A stretch of DNA of 64,000 bases from DATFVA01 sp963771705 (GTDB lineage: Bacteria > Bacteroidota > Ignavibacteria > Ignavibacteriales > Ignavibacteriaceae). The stretch lies in NCBI GenBank assembly GCA_963771705.1, contig CAVYUP010000003.1, forward strand, positions 62,001 through 126,000. The letters are read 5' to 3'. Below the pieces are notes generated by a model that worked only from the letters and a program-made list of their open reading frames with translations, was not told the DNA's origin and searched no databases. Position 1 is the first letter of the stretch; every line of letters starts with the position of its first letter. Shown here in pieces: positions 1 through 10,223 of this stretch. Made by a program: the position numbers and the translations under genes.

Positions 1-1
1 T

Positions 2-463
2 AAGGGTGCTAAAGCCCAGGAAGCGCTTGATGCCGGAGCGGAATTTGCGGGTTTTGAAGAGTACCTGGAGAAGATTAAAGGCGGCTGGACTGACGTTGAT
101 GTCATTGTTGCTTCCCCTGATTCAATGGGTGAACTTGGAAAACTTGGAAGGATACTCGGACCTAAAGGTTTGATGCCTAACCCAAAAAGCGGAACTGTAA
201 CACCGGATGTTGCAAAGGCCGTTAAGGAAGTGAAGGCAGGTAAAATCGATTTTCGTGTAGAAAAAGCCGGTATTGTTCACACGTCTATCGGTAAAATGAG
301 TTTTGAAGCTGACCAGCTTGCTGAAAATGCGAAGGCTTTCCTTAATACAATAGTTAAATTAAAGCCTGCTTCTGCAAAGGGTCAGTATATAAAGAGTATT
401 TATCTGTCCAGTACTATGGGTCCTGGACTGAAGATCAGCAAAGAAGAAATTGTACAACACTAA
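2..463 (+). CDS. rplA: 50S ribosomal protein L1, 3' part (5' end outside window)
   Basis: Ribosomal protein L1 forms the L1 stalk of the large subunit and acts in release of E-site tRNA. The reading frame is open from base 2, so the gene is cut by the window edge; 153 C-terminal residues remain of about 230 usual. The conserved stretch GRILGPKGLMPNPKSGTV is near the start of the visible part, and the C-terminal motif around GPGLKI is intact. A downstream ATG at 125 is internal and not the real start. It lies 66 bp before rplJ, as in the usual rplKAJL order. Confidence 0.97.
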   Translation, partial: KGAKAQEALDAGAEFAGFEEYLEKIKGGWTDVDVIVASPDSMGELGKLGRILGPKGLMPNPKSGTVTPDVAKAVKEVKAGKIDFRVEKAGIVHTSIGKMSFEADQLAENAKAFLNTIVKLKPASAKGQYIKSIYLSSTMGPGLKISKEEIVQH

Positions 464-529
464 AAGTTTACGCACTCATAAAATGCTTCTGGCCGATCCG
501 ATTAACATAAAATCTGATACGGGAGAAAA

Positions 530-1054
530 ATGAAAAAGAATGAAAAGGTAGATATCATAGCCGAAGTTAAAGAGCTAATCGATAACTCCAACGCGGTGTA
601 TCTTACCGATTATTCCGGGGTTACAGTTGCGAATATAAATGATATCCGTACTGAATTCAGGAAAGAGGGAGTTCAGTATAAGGTGTTTAAAAACACTTTA
701 TTCAAAAGAGCCCTCGATGAAAGCGGTAAATACCCAAAGCTGTCCGATCATTTAGTTGGAATGACCGGGTATGCTTTCGCTACTGCCGAAAATCCGGTTG
801 CTCCTGCAAAGGTCATCAAAAAATATTTTGATACCATTCAGAAACTTTCTATGAAAGCATGCTACGTTGAAGATCAATACTATGACGGGAGCAGTTTGAA
901 TGAACTGGCTTCTCTCCCATCAAAGAAAGAGATCATCGCAAGCATAATGGGAAGTCTGAATTCGCCTGCATCCGGTATCGTCGGAGCAATAAATGCTGTT
1001 ATGAGAGATCTTGTCAGCGTTATTGATGAGATTTCAAAGCGTGAAGCAGCATAA
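530..1054 (+). CDS. rplJ: 50S ribosomal protein L10
   Basis: L10 anchors the L7/L12 dimers to the base of the GTPase-associated stalk. The 174-residue product has the usual length. Its N-terminal domain has the conserved pattern LTDYSGV, then VFKNTL, and a C-terminal helix ending ISKREAA that would carry the L7/L12 binding sites. A GGGAGAA Shine-Dalgarno stretch sits just upstream of the ATG. In many bacteria L10 represses its own operon through the mRNA leader; the 66-bp spacer upstream could hold such a site, but I cannot recognise one. Confidence 0.97.
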   Translation: MKKNEKVDIIAEVKELIDNSNAVYLTDYSGVTVANINDIRTEFRKEGVQYKVFKNTLFKRALDESGKYPKLSDHLVGMTGYAFATAENPVAPAKVIKKYFDTIQKLSMKACYVEDQYYDGSSLNELASLPSKKEIIASIMGSLNSPASGIVGAINAVMRDLVSVIDEISKREAA

Positions 1055-1093
1055 CTTTAACCAAAGAAAAAAAATTATTAGGAGAAATATAAA

Positions 1094-1474
1094 ATGGCCG
1101 AAAAAGTAGCAGAAATAGTTGAGAAGATTAAAGGATTATCTCTGTTAGAAGCAGCTGAATTGAAGAAAGCATTAGAAGAAGAATTTGGCGTAACTGCAGC
1201 AGCTCCTGTTGTAATGGCAGGCGGCGGGGCTCCGGCCGGAGGCGCAGCAGCTGTAGAAGAAAAAACAGAGTTTGATGTGATTCTTGAGGGTATCGGAGAC
1301 AAAAAGATCAACGTTATTAAAGTCGTAAGAGCTCATACAGGTCTTGGATTGAAGGAAGCTAAAGACCTTGTTGATACTGCTCCAAAACCTGTAAAAGAAG
1401 GTGTGTCTAAAGAAGAAGCTGAAAAACTCAAAAAAGAGTTTGAAGAAGCTGGTGCAACCGTTCAGATAAAGTAA
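1094..1474 (+). CDS. rplL: 50S ribosomal protein L7/L12
   Basis: L7/L12 is the multicopy stalk protein that recruits translational GTPases such as the EF-G and EF-Tu encoded downstream. The 126 residues show the standard layout: an N-terminal dimerisation domain (about 1-35), an alanine/glycine-rich hinge (about 36-55), and a C-terminal domain with the conserved helix GLGLKEAKDLVD and the end GATVQIK. The start has a strong TAGGAG site. It follows rplJ by 39 bp and is followed by a hairpin that probably lowers read-through into rpoB. Confidence 0.97.
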   Translation: MAEKVAEIVEKIKGLSLLEAAELKKALEEEFGVTAAAPVVMAGGGAPAGGAAAVEEKTEFDVILEGIGDKKINVIKVVRAHTGLGLKEAKDLVDTAPKPVKEGVSKEEAEKLKKEFEEAGATVQIK

Positions 1475-1508
1475 ATCACGAATATTACCGCATTATTTTA
1501 TTAAGTAG

Positions 1509-1540
1509 TAAGACGGGTGAAGTCCGTCTTATTGCTTTTT
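1509..1540 (+). terminator. Hairpin attenuator between rplL and rpoB
   Basis: An 8-bp perfect stem (TAAGACGG at 1509-1516 with CCGTCTTA at 1524-1531) has a 7-base loop and is followed by a T-rich stretch. It lies between the ribosomal genes and rpoB. In Escherichia coli a partial terminator at the same place sets the ratio of L7/L12 to RNA polymerase; the same role here is an inference. Confidence 0.7.
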
Positions 1541-1611
1541 ATGTTTTTTGTATACGTTGTTAAGGTTATGATTGGAAAGTAGTTTATGAACATTAATAGG
1601 AGGTTTTTAAT

Positions 1612-4600
1612 TTGAATAATAATAGAATTTCCTTCGGTAGGATTGAGAGTGTCATTGAGTCTCCTGACCTGTTGAGTATCCAGAATGATTCCTTCGAAGA
1701 TTTTGTGCAGAGGAAAGTGCTTCCTTCAAAAAGGGAATATAAAGGCCTGCAGCAGGTCTTTGCTTCAAATTTCCCGATCTTCGATAATAAAGAAATATAC
1801 AGACTGGATTTTATTGAGTATTATATTGAAAAACCTAGGTATTCTGTCCAGGAATGTCTTGAGAGAGGTCTTACTTTTTCGGCTCCGCTTAAAGGGAAGC
1901 TGCGCCTCTCTACTAAAGATCCCGAAACTGAAGAATTTGTAAATAGTGTTGAACAGGAGGTTTACCTCGGTAATCTCCCGTTTATGACGGAGAAAGGAAC
2001 ATTCATTATTAATGGGGCGGAGCGTGTTGTTGTTTCTCAGCTTCACCGTTCTCCGGGAGTTGCCTTTGCACAAACAGTGCATCCGAATGGCACCCCCATC
2101 TACTCGGCTCGTATAATTCCGCTTCGCGGATCATGGGTTGAGTTCGCTACCGATATCAATTATATTATGTATGTATATATTGATAGAAGGAAAAAATTTC
2201 CTGCAACTACTTTGCTGAGAGCTCTGGGATTTGCTTCCGATGACGATATCCTGAACCTTTTTCAGTTGATTGAGGAAATTAACGTAAAAAAAGCTAAACT
2301 CGAAGATTATGTGGGAAGGGTTGTTGCGAGTGATATTTTTGATATGTCAACCGGTGAGATTTTCCTTACTAAGGAAAGTACGCTTACCGAGGATGATATA
2401 GACAGACTTAAAGAAATTGAAATTGATACCTTAAAGCTTGTTATAGCAGGTACTTCCCCGGAACAGGATCTGATACTTAATACTCTGCGTAAAGATACTG
2501 CTCATACAAAAGAAGAAGCTTTGTTTGCTATCTATCGCCAGCTGCGGTCGGGTGAGGCTCCTGATCTTGATACAGCGCAGGGATTGATTGATAAGCTCTT
2601 CTTTAACGATAAGCGTTATGATCTGGGTGACGTAGGCCGTCATAGAATGAATGATAAGCTTAAACTTGATCTGCCTGAAACAACTACTATTCTTACGGTT
2701 GAAGATATAATCGAGATAATGAAATATATCATCAGGCTGAGAAATGGTGAACAGTCGGTTGATGATATTGATCATCTTGGTAATAGAAGGATCAGAACTG
2801 TGGGCGAACAGCTGGGACAGCAGTTCAATATCGGTATGGCCCGTATGGCAAGGACGATCAAAGAACGCATGAACATGCGCGACAGTGAGAATTTTACTCC
2901 TCAGGACCTGGTTAATGCCAGGACAATTAGCAGTGTTATAAATGCTTTCTTCGGAACAAACCAGCTTTCACAGTTCATGGATCAGACGAACCCTCTTGCT
3001 GAAATGACACATAAGAGAAGAATGTCTGCTCTGGGACCTGGAGGCCTTACCAGGGAAAGAGCCGGATTTGAGGTTCGTGACGTTCATTATACTCACTATG
3101 GCCGCCTTTGCCCGATTGAAACTCCTGAAGGTCCTAATATTGGACTTATTTCTTCGCTGACGATATTCGCAAGGGTTAACCGCTATGGATTTCTTGAAAC
3201 ACCGTACCGTAAAGTGGTTAAAGGCAAGGTCACCGATGAAGTTGAATACCTTACTGCAGAGCAGGAGGATGAGTTTACTATCGCACAGGCTAATGCGCCT
3301 ATAAATGAACAGGGAAAATTCCTGAATGAAAGAGTTAAATCGCGACTTAAAGGTGAATTCCCGATTGTAACACCTGATAATATTCAATATATGGATGTGG
3401 CTCCTGCACAGATTGTTTCTGCAGCGGCAGCTTTGATCCCTTTCCTTGAACACGACGATGCAAACAGAGCCCTTATGGGTTCAAACATGCAGCGTCAGGC
3501 TGTTCCTCTGCTTCGGCCTGAGGCCCCTCTTGTGGGTACAGGTATGGAAAAGAAGGTGGCTACGGATTCCAAAGCTGTTATCATAGCTGAAGAAAATGGT
3601 TCTGTTGAATATGTCGATGCTACGAAGATTACTGTCAGCTATGATATAAATCCTCATAGTATTGAGTCATTAACTACTTTTATAGATAAGAAAAGCGTTA
3701 CTTATAAACTTACAAAGTTTCATGGAACCAACCAGGAAACAAGCGTAAACCAGCGCCCGGTTGTTAAACAGGGTCAGAAAATATCTAAAGGCGACGTACT
3801 GGCAGATGGTACTTCTACTGATCAGGGTGAGCTTGCTCTCGGAAGGAATGTTCTTGTGGCATTTATGCCCTGGCGCGGATACAACTTCGAGGATGCTATT
3901 ATTATCAGTGAAAGAGTTGTAAGTGAAGATATTTATACCTCGATTCATATTGAAGAATTTGAACTGCAGGTAAGGGAAACTAAACGCGGCGAAGAAGAAT
4001 TGACCCGTGAAATTCCTAACGTTAGTGAGGAAGCCGTTAAAAACCTGGATGAGAATGGAATAATAAGAGAAGGTGCTGAAGTTAAGGAAGGTGATATCCT
4101 GATAGGAAAAATTACTCCAAAAGGAGAAACTGATCCTACTCCTGAAGAGAAGCTGCTAAGAGCAATTTTTGGAGATAAGGCAGGAGATGTAAAAGATGCT
4201 TCTCTGAAAGCGCCTCCCGGATTAAAAGGAACGGTGATAAAAACCAGACTTTTCAGCAGGAAGAGAAGAGATAATGAATCGAAGAAAGTTGAGAAAAAAC
4301 TTCTTGATAACCTGGAACAGGAGCATAAAACTAAGGTAACGGACCATTATAATAAACTCATTGATAAACTGACACGTCTTACTGATGGTAATACTACTAC
4401 CGGAATCCGCGATCTTGACGGCAGTATTGTCTTTAGAAGCGGAACGGCGATTAAGGATTCTACCTTCTCCTCTATGGAGGATGTAACCAAGCTCGATTAT
4501 ACGCTCGATTGGTTTGAGTCGAAAAAACTTAATTCGCATATCAGTACGGTTTATAAAAACTATTTCGATGTTCTTGCGGAACTTGAGGAAGAATTTAAAA

Positions 4601-5370
4601 GAGAGAAAATAAAGATTACCAGCGGCGATGAACTTCCTCCGGGAATAGTTCAGCTGGCTAAGGTTTATGTTGCAAAAAAACGTAAGCTTTCTGTTGGTGA
4701 TAAAATGGCAGGAAGACACGGTAATAAAGGTGTTGTTGCAAAGATAGTTCCTTCAGAGGACATGCCTTTTCTGCCTGATGGTACCCCGGTAGATATAATC
4801 CTGAATCCCCTCGGCGTTCCTTCGAGAATGAACCTGGGACAGCTTTATGAAACTGCTCTGGGTTGGGCTGGTAAGGTTCTGGGGTTAAAATTTGCCACCC
4901 CGATCTTTGATGGTGCTAAAATAGAAGATGTTGATGAATGGCTTGAGAAAGCAGGACTTGAAAAAGGAAGTAAAACAACTCTCTATGATGGAAGATCAGG
5001 TGAGAAATTCCATCAGAAAGTTACCTGCGGATATATCTATATGCTGAAACTGAGCCATCTTGTAGACGATAAGATACATGCAAGGTCGATTGGGCCATAT
5101 TCGTTGATTACTCAGCAGCCGCTCGGAGGTAAAGCTCAGTTCGGCGGCCAGAGGTTCGGAGAAATGGAGGTTTGGGCGCTTGAAGGTTACGGTGCGGCTC
5201 ATATTCTCCAGGAGATTCTTACGGTTAAAAGTGATGATGTTGCCGGTAGAGCAAAAGTATATGAAGCAATAGTGAAAGGTGAAAACTTACAGGAACCGAA
5301 TATTCCTGAATCGTTCAATGTGTTGATTAAAGAGCTTCAGGGACTAAGCCTTGAAATTAAAATTAATTAA
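1612..5370 (+). CDS. rpoB: DNA-directed RNA polymerase beta subunit
   Basis: RpoB is the second-largest catalytic subunit of RNA polymerase and is where rifampicin binds. The 1252-residue protein contains the rifampicin-region sequence QLSQFMDQTNPLAEMTHKRR, then GPGGLTRERAGFEVRDVHYT (the tyrosine form is common in Bacteroidota) and ETPEGPNIGL. Further on are the catalytic-centre motifs KMAGRHGNKG and GGKAQFGGQRFGEMEVWALE. The start is a TTG codon, chosen because a perfect TAGGAGG site at 1597-1603 lies at the right distance and the next in-frame ATG is far inside the conserved region. It is followed 43 bp later by rpoC. Confidence 0.98.
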   Translation: MNNNRISFGRIESVIESPDLLSIQNDSFEDFVQRKVLPSKREYKGLQQVFASNFPIFDNKEIYRLDFIEYYIEKPRYSVQECLERGLTFSAPLKGKLRLSTKDPETEEFVNSVEQEVYLGNLPFMTEKGTFIINGAERVVVSQLHRSPGVAFAQTVHPNGTPIYSARIIPLRGSWVEFATDINYIMYVYIDRRKKFPATTLLRALGFASDDDILNLFQLIEEINVKKAKLEDYVGRVVASDIFDMSTGEIFLTKESTLTEDDIDRLKEIEIDTLKLVIAGTSPEQDLILNTLRKDTAHTKEEALFAIYRQLRSGEAPDLDTAQGLIDKLFFNDKRYDLGDVGRHRMNDKLKLDLPETTTILTVEDIIEIMKYIIRLRNGEQSVDDIDHLGNRRIRTVGEQLGQQFNIGMARMARTIKERMNMRDSENFTPQDLVNARTISSVINAFFGTNQLSQFMDQTNPLAEMTHKRRMSALGPGGLTRERAGFEVRDVHYTHYGRLCPIETPEGPNIGLISSLTIFARVNRYGFLETPYRKVVKGKVTDEVEYLTAEQEDEFTIAQANAPINEQGKFLNERVKSRLKGEFPIVTPDNIQYMDVAPAQIVSAAAALIPFLEHDDANRALMGSNMQRQAVPLLRPEAPLVGTGMEKKVATDSKAVIIAEENGSVEYVDATKITVSYDINPHSIESLTTFIDKKSVTYKLTKFHGTNQETSVNQRPVVKQGQKISKGDVLADGTSTDQGELALGRNVLVAFMPWRGYNFEDAIIISERVVSEDIYTSIHIEEFELQVRETKRGEEELTREIPNVSEEAVKNLDENGIIREGAEVKEGDILIGKITPKGETDPTPEEKLLRAIFGDKAGDVKDASLKAPPGLKGTVIKTRLFSRKRRDNESKKVEKKLLDNLEQEHKTKVTDHYNKLIDKLTRLTDGNTTTGIRDLDGSIVFRSGTAIKDSTFSSMEDVTKLDYTLDWFESKKLNSHISTVYKNYFDVLAELEEEFKREKIKITSGDELPPGIVQLAKVYVAKKRKLSVGDKMAGRHGNKGVVAKIVPSEDMPFLPDGTPVDIILNPLGVPSRMNLGQLYETALGWAGKVLGLKFATPIFDGAKIEDVDEWLEKAGLEKGSKTTLYDGRSGEKFHQKVTCGYIYMLKLSHLVDDKIHARSIGPYSLITQQPLGGKAQFGGQRFGEMEVWALEGYGAAHILQEILTVKSDDVAGRAKVYEAIVKGENLQEPNIPESFNVLIKELQGLSLEIKIN

Positions 5371-5413
5371 CACCATAAGAACAATTTTTCACTTAGAAAT
5401 TAGGAGATAAAAA

Positions 5414-8400
5414 ATGGCTTTTAGAATTCAAGAAAATGCAATGCGTGATATAAGCAGTATCACTATCAGTCTTGCTAGTCCCGATGATATTCTTACAAGA
5501 TCTTATGGTGAGGTTACTAAACCGGAAACGATAAATTATCGTTCTTTCCGGCCTGAAAAGGATGGACTCTTCTGTGAAAAAATATTTGGACCAACACGCG
5601 ACTGGGAGTGCTTCTGTGGTAAATATAAGAGAATACGGTATAAAGGAATAATCTGCGATAGATGCGGTGTGGAAGTTACTCAGAAAAGTGTCCGGCGTGA
5701 AAGAATGGGACATCTTGCTCTTGCCGTTCCCGTGGTTCATATCTGGTTTTTCAGGGCTCAGCCTTCAAAAATAGGTAATATCCTTGGGATAAGCCTTAAA
5801 GAACTCGAAAAGATAATATATTATGAATCGTATGTTGTTATCAGCCCCGGCCCTACTGGTTTAAGTAAAAAAGACCTGATCTCGGAAGACCAGTATTTTG
5901 AAGTGCTTAACTCGCTTCCTGCCGGAAATGAGAAGCTCGATGATGATGATCCGAAAAAATTTGTTGCGAAGATAGGCGGTGAAGCGGTAAAGGAAATGTT
6001 GAAACAGACTAATGTTGAAACATTATCCAAACAGTTGAGAGATCAGCTTAAGGAAGAAACTTCACAGCAGAAAAAATCAGACATCCTGAAAAGACTTAGA
6101 GTTCTCGAGTCTTTTAAAGAAGAGGAATTCAAAGTTCCTAATAAACCTGAATGGATGGTTCTGAGCTATATCCCGGTAATTCCTCCGGAACTTCGCCCGC
6201 TCGTTCCTCTTGAGGGCGGAAGATTCGCCACTTCAGATCTGAATGATCTATATAGAAGAGTTATAATTAGAAATAACAGGCTAAAAAGATTAATAGATAT
6301 TAAAGCTCCTGAAGTCATTCTTCGTAATGAAAAGAGGATGCTGCAGGAATCTGTTGATGCGCTTTTTGATAATTCCAGACGCGGTAGCGCTGTAAGAAGC
6401 GACAATAACAGACCTCTGAAATCTCTCAGCGATATGCTTAAGGGAAAACAGGGCCGCTTCCGTCAGAACCTTCTTGGTAAAAGAGTCGACTATTCAGGTC
6501 GTTCGGTTATCGTGGTTGGTCCTGAATTGAAGCTGCATCAGTGCGGTCTCCCGAAAGATATGGCTGTCGAGCTTTTCAAACCTTTTATTATTAGGAAACT
6601 GATTGAAAGAGGACATAACAAAACCGTTAAAAGCGCCAGGAAGGTAGTTGATAGAAAAGATCCTATAATCTGGGATATCCTTGCAAAAATTATAGAGGGA
6701 CATCCGATACTGCTGAACCGTGCTCCAACTCTTCACCGTCTTGGTATCCAGGCTTTTCAGCCGACTCTTATTGACGGAAGAGCTATTCAGCTTCACCCGA
6801 TGGTATGTACTGCATTTAATGCGGATTTTGACGGTGATCAGATGGCAGTGCATGTTCCTTTGTCATATGAGGCTCAGCTTGAAGCTGCTTTATTAATGTT
6901 AAGCAGTCATAATATTCTTTCCCCTCAGAACGGCAGTCCTATCGTTGTCCCTACTCAGGATATTGTCCTTGGATGCTATTACCTCACGAAATATCGTGAA
7001 GGTGAAAAAGGCGAAGGCATGGTATTCGGAACCAGCGAAGAGGTAATAATTGCATATAATTCTAAAGTTATTGGTCTGCACGCGAAGATTAAGGTGAAGA
7101 TCAATGGTGAATATATTGAGACAACTACTGGAAGAGTAATTTTTAACCAGATTGTTCCAAAGGAGATGGGATATTTCAACCAGCTTCTTATTAAGAAAAC
7201 ATTCGGCGGATTTATCGGCCAGATGTTCCTTAAGATGGGAAATAAAGTTACGGCTAAATTCCTTGATGATCTGAAAGATACCGGTTTCAGGTATGCGACC
7301 GCAGGCGGACTTTCGGTAAGCTATGGCGATATGATCATACCTGAGGAAAAAGTTGAACTCATTGGTAAGGCTAATAAAAAGGTTGAGGCAATTCTTAATG
7401 AACACGAACAGGGTGTGATTACGGATGCTGAGCGTTATAATAAAATTATTGATGTATGGACACATACAACAAATGATGTTGCCCGCGCACTGATGGAAAA
7501 ACTTAAAGCCAATAACAGCGGTTTTAACTCGCTCCATATGATGGTCGACTCGGGCGCGAGAGGATCTCAGGATCAGGTTAAACAGCTTGCCGGAATGAGA
7601 GGTCTGATGATGAAACCTCAGAAAACTCTTTCAGGTCAGGCGGGTGAGATCATTGAAAACCCGATTGTTGCGAACTTTAAAGAAGGTTTGTCTGTACTTG
7701 AGTACTTTATATCTACTCACGGTGCGAGAAAGGGTCTTGCTGATACCGCTCTGAAAACTGCTGATGCTGGCTACCTTACAAGGAGACTCGTTGATGTTTC
7801 TCAGGATGTTATTATCCGTGAGATCGATTGCGGAACAATCCTCGGAATTGAAATTACAGCCTTAAAAGACGTTGAGCAGGAAAGAGAGCCTCTCGGTGAG
7901 AGAATTACCGGCCGTGTTGCTCAGGAAGATGTTTATGATCCGCGTACGGATGAATTGATTATCCCGGCAGGTGATCTGATAACAGAGGATATCGCTGAAA
8001 AGATAGAAGATTCGAATATAGATTCTGTTTATATCAGGACAGTGCTTACCTGTGAAGCAAGACGCGGAGTTTGTGCTAAATGTTACGGAAGGAACCTGAC
8101 TACAGGTAAAATTGTGGAAATTGGCGAAGCTGTCGGAATTGTGGCTGCTCAGTCAATCGGCGAACCTGGAACTCAGCTTACCTTGAGAACCTTCCACCTT
8201 GGAGGTACTTCTTCAAGAATTGCAAGCCAGTCGCAGGTTGAAACGAATATGGAAGGTATTGTAAGGTTTGAGCGTATCACATTTGTGGAAAAGTCCGATT
8301 TCTATGGAGCTGTTAAGGTAGTAACAGGTAGACGCGGTGTTATTGGAATATATGATGATAATAATCGTCAGCTTAAAAAATATGATGTGCCTTATGGTGC

Positions 8401-9667
8401 GGAACTTATTGTTAATGATGGAGCTAAAGTTAAAAAGCGTCAGCCATTGTATAATCACGATCCATATAACGCTGTAATTCTGACGGATATGCCTGGACTT
8501 GTAAGATTTGTTGACCTTATTGATGGTATTACGCTCCAGCAGGTGACGGATGAACAAACCGGACACGTACAGAAGGTTGTTATAGAATCAAAGGATAAAA
8601 ACCTTACTCCGAGTATTGCTGTCGAAACGGAAGAGGGAGTGAAGAAATCGTTCAACCTTCCGACCAGATCTTACTTATCGGTCGAAGAAGGTGAAACTGT
8701 CCCGGCTGGTACTATCCTGGCCAAGATTTCCAAACAGCAGACTAAGAGTCGTGATATTACGGGCGGTCTTCCCAGGGTAACTGAGCTTTTTGAGGCCAGA
8801 AGTCCCCAGGAACCTGCAATTGTTTCTGAAATTGAAGGAACTGTTAAATTCGGGGCCAGGAAAAAAGGTTCCCGTGAAATCATTGTAACAGCACCTGATG
8901 GATCAGATGAGAAGAAATATAATGTGCCCCTTGGGAAACATATACTGGTTCAGGAAAATGACGAAATTCCCGCTGGTGAGAAAATCACTGACGGACCGAT
9001 AAATCCTCATGACATTCTGAAAATCAAAGGTACAAGTGCCGTTCAGGAATATCTGGTAAATGAAATCCAGGATGTTTACCGTCTTCAGGGTGTTAAAATA
9101 AACGATAAACACATTGAAGTAATCGTTAGACAGATGCTTCAGAAAATTAAGATCGTATCTCCAGGCGATACCCGGTTCCTTGAAGAGGATATCGTTGATA
9201 GAAATGAATTTATTGAAGAAAATAATAAAGTTTCTTCAATGGCATTCATTGAGGATAAAGGAGATTCAAGGTATAAAGATGGTCAGCTGATCCCAAAAGC
9301 TAAAATCAGGGAAATAAATGCTGATCTCAAGAAGAAAAGTAAAAAACCAATTGTTTCGAGAGATGCCGAACCGGCTACTTTTGAGCACGTGCTTCTGGGT
9401 ATAACCCAGGCCGCTCTTTCTACTGAAAGCTTTATCTCTGCAGCTTCATTCCAGGAAACAACAAAAGTACTGGCCAATGCTGCTACTGAAGCTAAAATAG
9501 ACCACCTGTTGGGGCTTAAAGAAAATGTAGTTATGGGACATCTGATCCCGGCCGGAACAGGATTAAAGAAATATCATAACCTTATTCTTAAGGCAGAGGA
9601 ACCGGCCCCTGAGCCGGAAACTGAGCAGACTGCCCCTGCTGAAGCAGAAAAAGAGGTTCAGGCATAG
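5414..9667 (+). CDS. rpoC: DNA-directed RNA polymerase beta' subunit
   Basis: RpoC is the largest RNA polymerase subunit and holds the catalytic magnesium. The invariant NADFDGDQM motif is present, with the three aspartates at residues 471, 473 and 475. The N-terminal zinc ribbon CFCG...CDRCG lies near residues 65-85, and the second zinc site (CEARRGVCAKCYGRN) in the C-terminal half. At 1417 residues it is of Bacteroidota size, ending in a short acidic proline/glutamate tail. A TTAGGAGAT site precedes the ATG. A strong terminator follows, so the rplA-rpoC unit probably ends here. Confidence 0.98.
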   Translation: MAFRIQENAMRDISSITISLASPDDILTRSYGEVTKPETINYRSFRPEKDGLFCEKIFGPTRDWECFCGKYKRIRYKGIICDRCGVEVTQKSVRRERMGHLALAVPVVHIWFFRAQPSKIGNILGISLKELEKIIYYESYVVISPGPTGLSKKDLISEDQYFEVLNSLPAGNEKLDDDDPKKFVAKIGGEAVKEMLKQTNVETLSKQLRDQLKEETSQQKKSDILKRLRVLESFKEEEFKVPNKPEWMVLSYIPVIPPELRPLVPLEGGRFATSDLNDLYRRVIIRNNRLKRLIDIKAPEVILRNEKRMLQESVDALFDNSRRGSAVRSDNNRPLKSLSDMLKGKQGRFRQNLLGKRVDYSGRSVIVVGPELKLHQCGLPKDMAVELFKPFIIRKLIERGHNKTVKSARKVVDRKDPIIWDILAKIIEGHPILLNRAPTLHRLGIQAFQPTLIDGRAIQLHPMVCTAFNADFDGDQMAVHVPLSYEAQLEAALLMLSSHNILSPQNGSPIVVPTQDIVLGCYYLTKYREGEKGEGMVFGTSEEVIIAYNSKVIGLHAKIKVKINGEYIETTTGRVIFNQIVPKEMGYFNQLLIKKTFGGFIGQMFLKMGNKVTAKFLDDLKDTGFRYATAGGLSVSYGDMIIPEEKVELIGKANKKVEAILNEHEQGVITDAERYNKIIDVWTHTTNDVARALMEKLKANNSGFNSLHMMVDSGARGSQDQVKQLAGMRGLMMKPQKTLSGQAGEIIENPIVANFKEGLSVLEYFISTHGARKGLADTALKTADAGYLTRRLVDVSQDVIIREIDCGTILGIEITALKDVEQEREPLGERITGRVAQEDVYDPRTDELIIPAGDLITEDIAEKIEDSNIDSVYIRTVLTCEARRGVCAKCYGRNLTTGKIVEIGEAVGIVAAQSIGEPGTQLTLRTFHLGGTSSRIASQSQVETNMEGIVRFERITFVEKSDFYGAVKVVTGRRGVIGIYDDNNRQLKKYDVPYGAELIVNDGAKVKKRQPLYNHDPYNAVILTDMPGLVRFVDLIDGITLQQVTDEQTGHVQKVVIESKDKNLTPSIAVETEEGVKKSFNLPTRSYLSVEEGETVPAGTILAKISKQQTKSRDITGGLPRVTELFEARSPQEPAIVSEIEGTVKFGARKKGSREIIVTAPDGSDEKKYNVPLGKHILVQENDEIPAGEKITDGPINPHDILKIKGTSAVQEYLVNEIQDVYRLQGVKINDKHIEVIVRQMLQKIKIVSPGDTRFLEEDIVDRNEFIEENNKVSSMAFIEDKGDSRYKDGQLIPKAKIREINADLKKKSKKPIVSRDAEPATFEHVLLGITQAALSTESFISAASFQETTKVLANAATEAKIDHLLGLKENVVMGHLIPAGTGLKKYHNLILKAEEPAPEPETEQTAPAEAEKEVQA

Positions 9668-9689
9668 TGTCTGATAGAGCTGAATTAAG

Positions 9690-9725
9690 ATCCGGCTCAC
9701 TTAAAAAAGGAGCCGGATTTTTTTT
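9690..9725 (+). terminator. Rho-independent terminator after rpoC
   Basis: A 9-bp GC-rich perfect stem (ATCCGGCTC at 9690-9698 with GAGCCGGAT at 9710-9718) is followed directly by eight T residues. It separates rpoC from the rpsL promoter region. Confidence 0.93.
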
Positions 9726-9768
9726 GTCTCAGGAAATCTAAAAAGAATAAGTATTTCGACAGTATTTC

Positions 9769-9799
9769 TTGACTAATTTTAACATAACAACTATATTTG
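9769..9799 (+). promoter_or_regulatory. Promoter of the rpsL-rpsG-fusA-tuf unit
   Basis: TTGACT at 9769-9774 is separated by 17 bp from TATATTTG at 9792-9799. This fits both a sigma-70 -35/-10 pair and the Bacteroidota -33/-7 pattern (TTG and TAnnTTTG). It lies between the rpoC terminator and the rpsL start, where a promoter is needed. Confidence 0.7.
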
Positions 9800-9842
9800 A
9801 AGTCTGAAATTTTTTTAGAATGACTAGACTTAGGAGAATTTT

Positions 9843-10220
9843 GTGCCCACAATAAATCAGTTAGTAAGGAAAGGTAGAACTCAGATTTTAGCCAAAAATA
9901 AGGCTCCGGCACTTGATGCTTGTCCTCAGAAAAGAGGAGTCTGTACCAGGGTATATACTACCACTCCCAAAAAGCCTAACTCGGCATTGAGAAAAGTGGC
10001 CAGGGTGAGGTTGACCAACAGTATGGAGGTTACCGCCTATATACCGGGTGAAGGGCACAACCTGCAGGAACATTCTATCGTTCTTATTAGAGGCGGAAGA
10101 GTTAAAGATTTACCGGGCGTAAGATATCATATAATACGAGGTACACTTGATACCAGTGGTGTTGAAGACCGGAAAAAAAGCAGATCCAAATACGGCGCTA
10201 AAAAACCAAAAGCAAAATAA
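9843..10220 (+). CDS. rpsL: 30S ribosomal protein S12
   Basis: S12 lines the decoding centre and controls accuracy. The 125-residue product contains the conserved motifs TPKKPNSALRKVARVRLTN and GRVKDLPGVRYHIIRG; both lysines whose mutation gives streptomycin resistance are wild-type. The start is GTG, preceded by TAGGAG. It is the first gene after the rpoC terminator and has its own promoter; rpsG begins 3 bp downstream, so the two are tightly coupled. Confidence 0.97.
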   Translation: MPTINQLVRKGRTQILAKNKAPALDACPQKRGVCTRVYTTTPKKPNSALRKVARVRLTNSMEVTAYIPGEGHNLQEHSIVLIRGGRVKDLPGVRYHIIRGTLDTSGVEDRKKSRSKYGAKKPKAK

Positions 10221-10223
10221 TTT

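Noticed and set aside
6899..7537. Antisense frame of 212 codons within rpoC
   Set aside because: Long antisense frames are common opposite biased coding sequence; no recognisable protein features.
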